Shown here: positions 46,658-55,810 of the stretch, piece after piece
How the letters are laid out: each line of letters opens with the position of its first letter
Numbering within the stretch: the first letter of the stretch is position 1
Source: JANWHQ01 sp963775275
GTDB taxonomy: Bacteria > Pseudomonadota > Alphaproteobacteria > Caulobacterales > Caulobacteraceae
Assembly (NCBI GenBank): GCA_963775275.1
Contig: CAVZII010000005.1
Coordinates: 682,001 to 746,000 of the forward strand
DNA: 64,000 nt
Direction: 5' to 3'
Translations under genes and position numbers: made by a program
The notes under the pieces: model-generated
Told to the model about the DNA's origin: nothing
Seen by the model: the letters and a program-made list of their open reading frames with translations, nothing else
Databases searched by the model: none

Positions 46658-46951
46658 ATGGAGCTGTTCGAATGGGACTCCGCCAAGGCGGAATCCAACT
46701 GGCTCAAGCATGGCGTCAAGTTCGAGGACGCCGCGCGCATGTTGCTGGGACTGACTCTCACCTGGAGCACGGGCCGCGGGACGGAGAATAGGTTTGCGTC
46801 GATCGGGATCATCGAAGGGTCAGCAATCGTCGTCGTCTGGACGCCGCGCGCGAACGCCGTTCGCATCGTCTCCGCCCGACGTGCGCGGCGGAGTGAGCGA
46901 AGGACCTTTGATCAGGAAGTCCGCCGATCAATTGAAAGCGGGTGGAACTGA
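46658..46951 (+). CDS. brnT: BrnT-family toxin (RelE-fold ribonuclease)
   Basis: 97 aa. FEWDSAKAESNWLKHGVKFEDAA at the N-terminus is the standard BrnT signature, followed by RFASIGIIEGSAIVVVWTPR and IVSARRARRSERRTF. BrnT cleaves RNA and stops translation and growth when free of BrnA. ATG 46658 follows GGAGGGG at some distance. The 3' end overlaps brnA by 59 bp, so the two are translated together. Catalytic Lys, Arg and Glu positions appear intact. Confidence 0.88.
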   Translation: MELFEWDSAKAESNWLKHGVKFEDAARMLLGLTLTWSTGRGTENRFASIGIIEGSAIVVVWTPRANAVRIVSARRARRSERRTFDQEVRRSIESGWN

Positions 46952-47201
46952 CTGGGAGACGCTCGAGCGGCTGACCGACGGAGAGATCGAGGCGGCCATC
47001 GCCAGCGATCCGGACGCCGCTCCCGAACTGGACGCGGAATGGTTTCGCAACGCCGTCATCGGCATTCCGGCCAAGGTCGCCATGTCCATCCGCGTGGACG
47101 ATGACGTGATGGCGTGGTTCCGCTCGCAGGGCAAAGGCTGGCAGACCCGGATGAACGCGGTTCTGCGCGCCTACGCCAAAGCCCATGGCGGCGTGAAATA
47201 G
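46893..47201 (+). CDS. brnA: BrnA-family antitoxin (ribbon-helix-helix)
   Basis: 102 aa from GTG 46893 (VSEGPLIRKSADQLKAGG); TTG 46908 with GAAGGA upstream is an equal candidate. DWETLERLTDGEIEAAIASD binds the toxin in known pairs. The C-terminal ISIRVDD-like strand (MSIRVDDDVMAWFRSQGKGWQ) and TRMNAVLRAYAKAH form the ribbon-helix-helix DNA-binding part. It neutralises BrnT and represses the operon. The gene order toxin-antitoxin is usual for brnTA. Confidence 0.88.
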   Translation: MSEGPLIRKSADQLKAGGTDWETLERLTDGEIEAAIASDPDAAPELDAEWFRNAVIGIPAKVAMSIRVDDDVMAWFRSQGKGWQTRMNAVLRAYAKAHGGVK

Positions 47202-47307
47202 CGCCTTGCCTGCGCCCGCCATTGAGCGGGCGGCGGCTGTCACCATATGGCGGTTGCGCCGGCCGGCCTGTCGTGCTTGGAGCGCCGCTTCCAGCCAGAG
47301 GGACGCC

Positions 47308-48369
47308 ATGACCGCCGAGACCGCCCCTTCCAACACCAAGGCCGAGCTGCTCTCGCGCGTGGTCGAGCATGTCGACGTCGCCGCCTTCGACGCGCGGCCG
47401 GTGATCGAGTCCATGCGCAAGATGAGCTTCTCCTCGCGCGACGTGGCGCGGGCGGCGGACATCCTCAGCATGGCCATCGAGGACAAGGCCTGCTCGGTGT
47501 GGCTGACGCTGGCGGGTTCGACCTCGGCGGGCGGCTGCATGCACGTCTGGCGCGACATGATCCGATACAGGATGGTCGACGCGGTGGTGGCCACCGGCGC
47601 CTCGATCATCGACATGGACTTCTTCGAGGCCTTGGGATTCAAGCACTACCAGGCGCAGTCGAACGTCGACGACCGGGACCTTCGGGCCCTCTACATCGAC
47701 CGCATCTACGACACCTACATCGACGAGGAGGAGCTGCAGGCCTGCGACATGGCGATCAAGGAGATCGCCGACGCGCTGGAGCCCCGTCCCTACTCCTCGC
47801 GCGAGTTCATCCACGAGATCGGACGCTGGCTGGCCTCGGGCAAGGCCCGAAAGCCCGGCTCGCTGATCCAGACCGCCTATGAGGAAGGCGCGCCGATCTT
47901 CTGCCCCGCCTTCACCGATTCCTCGGCCGGCTTCGGCCTGGTCAAGCACCAGGTGGAGCGGATCAAGGCGGGCAAGCCCTACCTCACCATCGACTCGGTG
48001 GCGGACTTCCGCGAGCTGACCGAGGTGAAGCTGGCGGCCGGGACGACGGGCCTGTTCATGGTCGGCGGCGGCGTGCCCAAGAACTTCGCCCAGGACACGG
48101 TGGTCTGCGCCGAGATCCTCGGACACGAGGCCGAGATGCACAAATACGCCGTCCAGATCACCGTGGCGGACGTGCGCGACGGCGCCTGCTCGTCCTCGAC
48201 GCTCAAGGAGGCCTGCTCCTGGGGCAAGGTGGACGTCACCTACGAGCAGATGGTCTTCGCCGAGGCGACCACGGTCGCGCCCCTGATCGTCTCGGACGCC
48301 TACCACCGCGGTGGCTGGAAGAGCCGCGACAAGCGCCGCTGGGCCAGGCTGTTCGAGCCCAAGGGCTGA
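47308..48369 (+). CDS. deoxyhypusine synthase-like polyamine enzyme
   Basis: 353 aa. The family motifs are clear: TLAGSTSAGGCMHVWRDMIR, MVDAVVATGASIIDMDFFEA, APIFCPAFTDSSAGFG, FMVGGGVPKNFAQD and EACSWGKVDV. Lys258 in GGGVPKNF matches the Lys that forms the imine with the aminobutyl group in eukaryotic DHS. Bacteria lack eIF5A, so these homologues are thought to transfer the aminobutyl group of spermidine to another amine, for example to make homospermidine. ATG 47308. The agmatine-to-putrescine genes aguA and aguB lie 2-4 kb away, which supports a polyamine role. Confidence 0.85.
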   Translation: MTAETAPSNTKAELLSRVVEHVDVAAFDARPVIESMRKMSFSSRDVARAADILSMAIEDKACSVWLTLAGSTSAGGCMHVWRDMIRYRMVDAVVATGASIIDMDFFEALGFKHYQAQSNVDDRDLRALYIDRIYDTYIDEEELQACDMAIKEIADALEPRPYSSREFIHEIGRWLASGKARKPGSLIQTAYEEGAPIFCPAFTDSSAGFGLVKHQVERIKAGKPYLTIDSVADFRELTEVKLAAGTTGLFMVGGGVPKNFAQDTVVCAEILGHEAEMHKYAVQITVADVRDGACSSSTLKEACSWGKVDVTYEQMVFAEATTVAPLIVSDAYHRGGWKSRDKRRWARLFEPKG

Positions 48370-48420
48370 GGCGCCGCGGCGCCTGAGCGTCTTGCACGCC
48401 AGGCGCCGCGCCGCTACCTC

Positions 48421-48906
48421 ATGGACATGTCCGCGCACTGCGAGCACCCCCATGCCCGTCCGGGCCTGAAGGGCCGAGCGCTGAAAGCCGAGCTGAAGGC
48501 CGCCGAGCACCGCTGCGAGGGCGCCGAACAGCGCCTGACCACGCCGCGCCGACGCGTGCTGGAGCTGCTGCTCGAGGCCGGCCAGCCGGTGAAGGCCTAC
48601 GACCTGATCGCCGGGTTCGGCGAGAACGGCGCACCGGCCAAGCCGCCCACCGTCTATCGCGCCCTGGACTTCCTGGAACGGCAGGGCTTCGCCCACCGGA
48701 TCGAGAGCCTGAACGCCTATGTCGCCTGCCGCCAGGGCCCGGACGCCCACGCCGCGGCCTTCCTGATCTGTGACTGCTGCGGCGACACCCAGGAGATCGA
48801 GCCCGCCGGCGCCGAGCGGCTGGCCGAGCTGGCTCGCCAGTCGGGTTATCAGCTGCAGATGGTGACGATGGAGGCGCACGGCCGCTGCGCCGCCTGCGCC
48901 GCCTAG
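48421..48906 (+). CDS. Fur-family transcriptional regulator, Zur-like
   Basis: 161 aa. The winged-helix domain (TTPRRRVLELLLEAGQPVKA, AKPPTVYRALDFLERQG) is followed by the metal-binding dimer domain with CDCCGDTQEIEP and the C-terminal CAACAA, which together give the CxxC pairs of the structural zinc site. An N-terminal HCEHPHARP stretch adds possible ligands. The pattern fits Zur (zinc) better than Fur, which has a His-rich regulatory site. Start is ATG 48421 or 48427. No zinc-transport genes are adjacent. Confidence 0.85.
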   Translation: MDMSAHCEHPHARPGLKGRALKAELKAAEHRCEGAEQRLTTPRRRVLELLLEAGQPVKAYDLIAGFGENGAPAKPPTVYRALDFLERQGFAHRIESLNAYVACRQGPDAHAAAFLICDCCGDTQEIEPAGAERLAELARQSGYQLQMVTMEAHGRCAACAA

Positions 48907-48931
48907 TGCTGCGAGGGGAGCCGTCTTGGCC

Positions 48932-49720
48932 ATGAAGCACGCGCGCGCCGCCCTCGCCGGCGCCCTGGTCCTGGCCCTCGCAGGCGCGGTCGCCTCCGCC
49001 TCGTCCGCCCCGGCCTACCTGCCCGGCGGCGGCGCCCCGGACGCGGTGCGCTATCTGCCCCCGCCGCCGGCCAAGGGCTCCAAGGCCGAGGCTGCGGACA
49101 TCGACGCGTTCAAGCGGACGCGCAGGCTGGAGGGCACGGCGCGCTGGCGCCTGGCCCAGTCGGACGCCAAGGTCTCGCCGACCCTCCTGCTGCAGGACTT
49201 CGGCTGCGCGCTCGGGACCATGCCCGAGGAGACGCGCGAGCCGGCCCTGTTCAGCCTGTGGCGCAAGCTCGCCCGGGCCATAGGGCCCGTGATCGCCGGG
49301 CCCAAGGACCACTACGGCCGAAAGCGCCCCTACCTGTTGGCCAAGGGCAGGATCTGCGTGGAGGACACGCCGGGAATGGACGCCAGCGGCTCCTATCCGT
49401 CGGGGCACACGACGCTCGGCTGGTCCACCGCCCTGGTCCTGGCCGAGCTCGCGCCGGACCGCGCCACCGAGATCCTCGCCCGCGGCCGCGCCTATGGCGA
49501 GAGCCGGGTGGTCTGCGGCGTGCACTATCCCACCGACGTGGCCGCCGGCCGCACCGACGCCTCGGGCGTCGTGGCGGTGCTGCACGCCGACGCCGCCTTC
49601 CGCGCCGACATGGACAAGGCCAGGGCCGAGCTCGCCGCCGCCCGGGCCGCCGGCGCGAGCCCGCCCGATCCGGCCCGCTGCAAGGTGGAGGACGAGGCGG
49701 CGGCGAAGACGCCGTGGTGA
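48932..49720 (+). CDS. class A acid phosphatase (PAP2 superfamily)
   Basis: 262 aa, exported. A signal peptide (ARAALAGALVLALAGAVASA) is followed by the three phosphatase motifs: KDHYGRKRPYL (K-x6-RP), GSYPSGHTTLGW (PSGH) and ESRVVCGVHYPTDV (SR-x5-H-x3-D). The family hydrolyses phosphomonoesters in the periplasm by a phosphohistidine intermediate. ATG 48932 or TTG 48926 could be the start; GAGGGGAG at 48913 fits both. It lies 25 bp after the Zur-like gene, so they may be cotranscribed. Confidence 0.87.
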   Translation: MKHARAALAGALVLALAGAVASASSAPAYLPGGGAPDAVRYLPPPPAKGSKAEAADIDAFKRTRRLEGTARWRLAQSDAKVSPTLLLQDFGCALGTMPEETREPALFSLWRKLARAIGPVIAGPKDHYGRKRPYLLAKGRICVEDTPGMDASGSYPSGHTTLGWSTALVLAELAPDRATEILARGRAYGESRVVCGVHYPTDVAAGRTDASGVVAVLHADAAFRADMDKARAELAAARAAGASPPDPARCKVEDEAAAKTPW

Positions 49721-49727
49721 GGCGGGC

Positions 49728-50245
49728 TCAGGGTCGCCGCGCGACGAATACGACGGCCGCGCCGCCGAGGCGGTCGGGCCGGGCGTAGTCCCTCGCCGGG
49801 TCGCGATGCATGCCGACCCGGCGCATGACGGCCTGGGAGCGCAGGTTGCCAGGCCCGGTATAGGCGACGATCTCTGCAAGCCCGAGGCGGCTGAAGCCAT
49901 CGTCGAGCGAGGCGCGCGCGGCCTCGGAGGCGTAGCCGAAGCCCCACGCCGGCTTGAACAGTCGCCAGCCGATCTCCACCCCGGCGCCAGCGGATGATCG
50001 GGCCAAACCGGCATCAGGCCTGTGAAGCCGAGGATCTCGCCGTCGGCCTTCCGCTCCAGCATCCATCGGCCGAAGCCGTGCGCGCGGAAATGGCCGGCGT
50101 AGAAGTCGAACTTCGCATCGACCTGCTCGCGCGCAGGCAGGACCGGATAGTCGTGCATGACCTCCCGATCGGCGCTGAGGGCGGCGTAGACTTCGCGATC
50201 CGCCTCGCGCCAGGCCCGAAGGACGAGGCGCCCGGTGTCGATCAC
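49728..50245 (-). pseudogene. GNAT-family N-acetyltransferase, one-base frameshift
   Basis: The first part (DTGRLVLRAWREADREVYAA to LGFTGLMPVWPDHPLAPG) reads from GTG 50245. The second part (VEIGWRLFKPAWGFGYASEA, then LAEIVAYTGPGNLRSQAVM and RRVGMHRDPARDY) is in the next frame to 49728. The break is at 49979-49982, where the plus strand has four C; five would join the halves as P-G-V-E-I-G-W. The product would be about 172 aa, of the RimJ/RimL type that acetylates amines or protein N-termini with acetyl-CoA. The start overlaps the aguB stop (GTGA), so it belongs to the agu operon and might acetylate a polyamine. Confidence 0.78.
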
Positions 50246-51117
50246 CGTTCGAAGGTCCCGGCCGGACCCAGCGCGCTGTAGAGATCGGTCCTCCGGTCAC
50301 GGAAGAAACCCCAGGCGGCGCGGTGCCGCTTCAGGAAGTCGAGGTCGAAGGCGGCGACGGCGACGCCCTGGTCCTTGCGGCCGAGCTCGGCGACGAGGTC
50401 GCCGCGGTGGTCGCAGATGAAGCTCGAGCCGTAGAAGTCCTGGCCGCCGGACGGGCCCGGCTCGAACCCCGTCCGGTTGGCGGCGACCACAGGGATGACG
50501 TTGGAGACCGCATGGCCCTGCATGGCGCGGCGCCAGGGGTCGCGGGTGTCGAGCGAGGGGTCGTGGGGCTCAGAGCCGATGGCGGTGGGATAGAGCAGGA
50601 CTTCGGCGCCCATCAGCGTCATGGCGCGGGCCGTCTCGGGGTACCACTGGTCCCAGCAGATCCCCGCGCCGAGCTTGCCGAAGCGCGTGTCCCAGACCCG
50701 GAAGCCCGTGTCGCCGGGGCGGAAGTAGTACTTCTCCTGGTAGCCCGGTCCGTCGGGGATGTGGCTTTTGCGGTAGACGCCCAGGAGCGATCCGTCGGCG
50801 TCGGCCATGACCAGGCTGTTGTAGTAGTGCGGCCCGTCGCGCTCGAAGATGGAGATGGGGATCACCACCCCGAGCTCGCCCGCCAGCGGCGCCAGCGCCG
50901 TGACGCACGGATGCTCGCGCCAGGGGAAGGCCGTGGCGAACCAGTGCTCCTCCTGGCTGACGCAGAAATAGGGGCCCTGGAAGAGCTCGGGCGGCAGGAC
51001 GACCTGGGCGCCCCCGGCCGCCGCCTCGCGCACGAGGCCCGCGACCTTGGCGATGTTGGCGGCCATGTCCTCGCCGAAGGCGGCCTGGACGGCGGCGACC
51101 GAGATCGTGCGGGCCAT
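50242..51117 (-). CDS. aguB: N-carbamoylputrescine amidase
   Basis: 291 aa nitrilase-superfamily enzyme. The catalytic triad is visible: Glu in VLPPELFQGPYF, Lys in VYRKSHIPDGPG and Cys in GAGICWDQWYPE. QEKYYFRPGDTGF and the SVSQ-like region are typical of AguB. It hydrolyses N-carbamoylputrescine to putrescine, CO2 and ammonia. The ATG at 51117 shares its A with the TGA of aguA, so the two are translated as a unit. Length normal. Confidence 0.92.
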   Translation of the reverse strand: MARTISVAAVQAAFGEDMAANIAKVAGLVREAAAGGAQVVLPPELFQGPYFCVSQEEHWFATAFPWREHPCVTALAPLAGELGVVIPISIFERDGPHYYNSLVMADADGSLLGVYRKSHIPDGPGYQEKYYFRPGDTGFRVWDTRFGKLGAGICWDQWYPETARAMTLMGAEVLLYPTAIGSEPHDPSLDTRDPWRRAMQGHAVSNVIPVVAANRTGFEPGPSGGQDFYGSSFICDHRGDLVAELGRKDQGVAVAAFDLDFLKRHRAAWGFFRDRRTDLYSALGPAGTFER

Positions 51118-52124
51118 CACGCCGGCTCCTGCTGGGTGATGCAGTGGAACGAGCCGCCGCCGGTCAGGATGGCGCGGGACTCGAGGCCGATCACCTCGCG
51201 TTCGGGGAACAGGCTCTTCAGCGCCTCGAGCGCGAAGTCCTGCGCCAGGCCCCCGTAGACCGGGGCGATCACCGCGCCGTTGGCGATCAGGAAGTTCATG
51301 TGCGAGGCCGCGACCGGTTCGCCGTCCTCGTCCCGGATGAGCCCCGGCGAGGCGATGCGCGAGACCTGCAGCGGCTTGCCCCTGGCGTCGGTCATCCGCG
51401 ACAGCGCCCGGGCCGCCGCGTCGTAGACTTCCGTGTTCGGATCATCCAGGCCGAAGGCGACCGGACAGGCCACCACGCCCGGCGCCACGAACCTGGCGAG
51501 ATTGTCCACATGGCCGTCGGTATGGTCGCCCGTCAGCCCGTCGTCCAGCCACAGGACCTTGCGGGCGCCGAAGGCGGCGGCCAGGGCCCGCTCGGCGTCC
51601 GGCTCGGTCCAGCCGGGATTGCGGTTGGGATTGAGCAGGCACTGGCGAGTGGTCAGGACGCTGCCATGGCCGTCGTGCTCGACCGCCCCGCCCTCGAGCA
51701 CGAAGTCGTGCCCGATGAGCCGGGCGCCGGCCGCGGTCGCGATCTGGGCCGCCACGGTCTCGTCGCCCGCAAGGACGTACTTGCCGCCCCAGCCGTTGAA
51801 CCGGAACGCGGCCGCGCCGGCGCTCTCGCCGTCCTCGTCCTGGAGGAAGATCGGCCCGGTGTCCCGAAGCCAGATGTCGCCGAAGGCGCCCGGGACGATG
51901 TCGATCCCCGCCACGCCTCCGAGGCGCGCCTCGGCCGCCCGCCTCGCCTCGTCGCCGCAGACCAGCAGACGCACCTGCTCTCGCCCGGGACCGGCCAGCG
52001 CCCGGGCGAGGGCGGCCGCCTCGTCCTGGGCGCTCTCCAGGTCGTCAGCCCACAGGTCCGCGTGGCTCGGGAACCCGACCCACATCGCCCTGTGCGGCTC
52101 CCATTCGGCCGGCGTCACGATCAT
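51117..52124 (-). CDS. aguA: agmatine deiminase
   Basis: 335 aa, pentein fold. MPPEW-like start (TPAEWEPHRAMWVGFP), the substrate loop FGDIWLRDTGPIF, DFVLEGGAVEHDGHG, GDHTDGHVDN with the catalytic His, and the C-terminal GGSFHCITQQ with the nucleophilic Cys. It converts agmatine to N-carbamoylputrescine and ammonia. It is the first gene of the operon aguA-aguB-GNAT, giving putrescine from arginine-derived agmatine. No arginine decarboxylase is in the window. Confidence 0.94.
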   Translation of the reverse strand: MIVTPAEWEPHRAMWVGFPSHADLWADDLESAQDEAAALARALAGPGREQVRLLVCGDEARRAAEARLGGVAGIDIVPGAFGDIWLRDTGPIFLQDEDGESAGAAAFRFNGWGGKYVLAGDETVAAQIATAAGARLIGHDFVLEGGAVEHDGHGSVLTTRQCLLNPNRNPGWTEPDAERALAAAFGARKVLWLDDGLTGDHTDGHVDNLARFVAPGVVACPVAFGLDDPNTEVYDAAARALSRMTDARGKPLQVSRIASPGLIRDEDGEPVAASHMNFLIANGAVIAPVYGGLAQDFALEALKSLFPEREVIGLESRAILTGGGSFHCITQQEPA

Positions 52125-52251
52125 GGCCTCCCCATAGCACTGCAGGCGCGGCAGGTGGGAAGGCCTGAGGCGCGGCGCAGCCGCGGGCGCAAGACAGGCG
52201 GGCGGCCCTCGCTGGAGGGCCGCCCGAGGGGGAGCCGCAACGCCGAACGGG

Positions 52252-55200
52252 TCAGAAGCTGTACCGGATCCCGAACTTGATCTGCCACAGCGACGGCTGG
52301 GTCACCGTGAAGGGCGCCGGCGTGGCGGACGGCGAGTCGTTGTAGAGGTACTTGCCGCCGGAGATCGCCGGTTGGACCTTGACCGGCACGCCCCGGTAGA
52401 AGTCGTACTGGTCGAGCACGCCCCAGCTGTCGTTGATCAGGTTGCCCAGGTTCTTGATGTCGACATAGGCGGTCAGCTTGGAGCCGTGCGGCGCGAAGGC
52501 CGGCAGCTCCTGGCTGATGCGCAGGTCGATCGGTGGTCACGTCGCCGCCGCGGAAGCCGTTCCGGGGCGCGATCTTGCCGGCGTACTTGATCAGGCCGCT
52601 GGAGTTCAGGAAGGCGTTGAAGGCCGCGAAGTCGAAGCCCGCCGCGTAGGTGACGTTCGGGTCGCTCGTCGCGGTGACCTGGCCGCCGGAGGCCTGGGGC
52701 ACGTAGAACAGCTCGTTGGAGGTGGCCTGACGGCCGCTGTAGCTGGCGACCACGTTGCCGAACACGTCGTCGAAGCTGCGGCTGCCGGTCACGTTGGTGT
52801 TGGCGAAGGTGTAGCTGAACGGCAGGCCCGCGCGCCGCTGGGCGAAAACGGTGACGCCGGTGCGGTTGTCGCCGAACAGCTGCTTGAACCAGCTCGCCTC
52901 GACCGCGAAGCGGTAGCGCACCTCATAGTCCGACGTCGCCACCGGAGGGTTGTTCGGATCGTAGGTCGCAAAGCGCGTGTAGCTCGACAGGCCGATCGAG
53001 CTGGTCATCGGGTTGCGGTCGGTGGAGCGGGTGTAGGTGTAGTTCGCCCGCAGCGTGAGGCCGTCGAGCAGCCCCTCTCGCCAGGCCTTGACCAGGGTGA
53101 CGGCGGCGGACTTGCTGGTCCCGCCGTCGGCGGCGTTGGTGAGCAGGAGGTCGTAGTTGTTGGCGCCGATCGTGCCGTTGGTCGTGCGTCCGTAGATCGG
53201 CCGCCCGTCCGGCGCCGTTCCGATCTGGACCGAGCGCAGGTCCTTCCAGAGCAGGGAGTCGCGGAACTGCGCGTAGAGCAGGTCCACCTGCAGGCGCCAG
53301 TCGTCGCCGATCGGGCCGAGGTTGAAGTTGTAGCCGCCCGACAGGCTCGCCTTCCAGACCGTGGGGATCTTCAGGTTCGGGTCGATGGCGTTGGTGTCGC
53401 CGTTGCCCGGGGTGAAGGTGCAGCCGGCCGGCGCGTGCATCAGGTCGACGCCCGTGTAGGGGCCCGCCGGGCAGACCGCATTGGTCTGGCGTACGCCGTC
53501 GTTGGCGAAGGGGTCGGAGATCCAGACGTTCAGCCCCTGGCTCGAGAACCGGCCGAAGCCGCCCGAAAAGTCGAGCCGATGGAGCGGCCGCCAGGTGAAG
53601 CCGATGCGGGGCAGGACCACGCTGCGGCCGTCGAGCGTGGCGGTGTTGGCGAAGCCGTTGCGCGACACGAAGTTGACGTTGAGCGTCGGATGGTCGTGCT
53701 GCTGGAACCAGTCGACCCGCACGCCCGCCAGGATGCTGAGGGCGGACGTCGCCTGCCAGCTGTCCTCGGCGTAGGCGGACCACAGATTGTACTGGAACAC
53801 CGCCGCGCCCTGACGGGCGGTGCCGAGGGTGGCCGGCACGGTCCCGCCGTTGGGGTCCGCCGCGCCGGTCAGGCGGAAGGCGCTGGCGGTGTGGTTCAGG
53901 TAGTCGGCATAGCTGGCGAAGGTCCAGTCGCCGAGCGAGGTCGCCACGAAGACGTTGAACACGTCGTCGTTCTCATAGCGGACGCCGGCCTGGAAATTGT
54001 GGTCGCCAAGGCGATAGCGGCCGATCAGCTCGGCGGTCTCGGTCTTCACGTCCAGATAGTTGTCGTGGCGGAAGTTGTCGGGTCCGAACCGGATCTGGGA
54101 GAAGGGTTGGAAGCCGGAAACCTGGGGCATGTCGAACACGTCGACCGCGACCGTGCCGACGGCCAGTCCGCCCACGACGGGCAGCTGGCTGGTCTCGGTC
54201 TCCTTGCGCGACAGGCGAAGCTCGGTGGAGAGCGTGTCGGTCCATTGCGAGTTCTCCTGCAGGCTGAAGGCCCGCAGCACCTCGTTCTTGTTGTACTGGC
54301 GCAACTCCAGGCCCACCGCCGGGGTGGTGACGCTGTCGCCCGAGGTGAAGGGATTGCTGGTCACGCCGTTGAAGGAGTTGCCGACCGTGCGCTGGTAGGC
54401 CACCGCCAGGCGGTGGCGGTCGTTGATGTTCCAGTCGATCTTGGCGAAGACCTTCTCGTCGCTGACCGGCGGCGCGCCGTCGACCCAGCCGCCCGGATCG
54501 TAGTTGTAGGCGGCCTTGGTCGCGGCGCGGAAGGCGTCGACGGCGTCAACGGTGATTCCCGGGATCAGCGTGGACTTGTCGGACCCTGTCGGGCCCTCGT
54601 CGAGCGAGAAGGTCGACTCGTACTTCTCGTAGCCGCCGAAGAAGAACAGACGGTCCTTGACGATCGGGCCGCCGAGGGTGACGCCCCAGGTCGTCTCGGA
54701 GAAGGGCGAGATGACCGGCTTGCCGCGGATCGAGTTCCCGCGCAGGGCGTCGGAGGTGTATTCGCCGTAGGCCGAGCCGTGGAACGCGTTGGTCCCGGAC
54801 TTGGTCACCGCGTTGATCGAGCCGCCCAGGAAGCCGTTGTTCAGGACGCTGTAGGGCGCCACCGACACCTGCAGGGCCTGCAGCACCTCCAGCGAGATCG
54901 GCGAGCGCTGGGTCGGATAGCCGTTGTTGTTCAGGCCGAAGTCGTCGTTCTGGCGGATGCCGTCGACGGTCAGCTGGTTGAACCGCGTGTTGGTTCCGGC
55001 GAACGACAGCGCGTCCGAGTTGGACGGGTCGATGGTCGCGAAGGCGTCGATCCGGGCGATGTCCTTCAGATCCCGGGTGATCGTGGGCAGCGTCTCGATC
55101 TGGGTGGCGTTGAAGTTGCTGCTCGGCCCGATCTTGTACTGGCGCGGCGTGGCCTGGGCCACGACCACGACCTCGCTGGTCGAGGGACGAAGGCTCACGT

Positions 55201-55522
55201 CGACGTCTTCGGCCGCGCCGACGCCGATCGAGGGCACCTCGGCCTTGGCCCCTTCGTAGCCGGACGCCGTCACCTTGACCGAATAGGGTCCGCCGACGCG
55301 CAGGCCCGTCGCCGAGAACGAGCCGTCGGCGTTGGTGGAGACCGTCGTGGAGGTCCCTGTCGGAACGTGGGTCACCACGACCGTCCCCCCGCCGACGGGA
55401 GCGCCCTCCGTGCTGGTGATCCGCCCGTGCAGCGAGCCGGTGATCTCCTGCGCGAACGCCCCCGACGCGAGGGCCAGCGCTATCGCGGCCGCCCCGGCCG
55501 CGGCCAAGGTTCTCGTCTTCAT
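52252..55522 (-). pseudogene. Oar-like TonB-dependent receptor, one-base frameshift near the C-terminus
   Basis: Outer-membrane receptor of about 1089 aa when corrected. ATG 55522 gives a signal peptide (AAAGAAAIALALASGAFAQ). A carboxypeptidase-like regulatory domain (residues 27-110; GSLHGRITSTEGAPVGGGTV) comes first, then the plug (VDGIRQNDDFGLNNNGYP, GGSINAVTKSGTNAFHGSAY) and the barrel. At 52528-52536 the coding strand reads ACCACCGATCGACC; one base fewer gives T-T-I-D-L-R-I and an open frame to TGA at 52252, ending in a typical R-Y-S-F. The plug and carboxypeptidase-like domain match Oar-type receptors common in Caulobacterales; the ligand is unknown. Confidence 0.85.
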
Positions 55523-55810
55523 CCCAACCCCTCCAGACTCTGCCGCGCTTGCGGCGCCCCTTTCGCCCTTAGCCGGTGATGACCAAGCCCCAGCGACGAA
55601 GCCGCCAAGCTTCCATGTCGGGACGATGACGACCGTGTGACGGCCCCGCGCCCTTGCCCTTCGTCGCAGCGAGCGCGCCCCTCGAGGAAAGCGGGACCCG
55701 GGTCTCCCGCCCTGACAGCGCGCCCGTCTGCGAACACCCGCGCCCAGTTCGCGCCTTTACTTCGCGGCCGGCAAGAGCGACCCATCGGCCCCTGCGCACG
55801 GGAGCCGCCT
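55523..55810. other. intergenic region between the TonB receptor and the glycosyltransferase
   Basis: About 290 bp between divergent genes. An open frame runs through part of it in the frame of the glycosyltransferase, but the composition of its product (Arg/Pro-rich) is unlike the protein, so I treat it as non-coding. No promoter motif was assigned. Confidence 0.4.
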
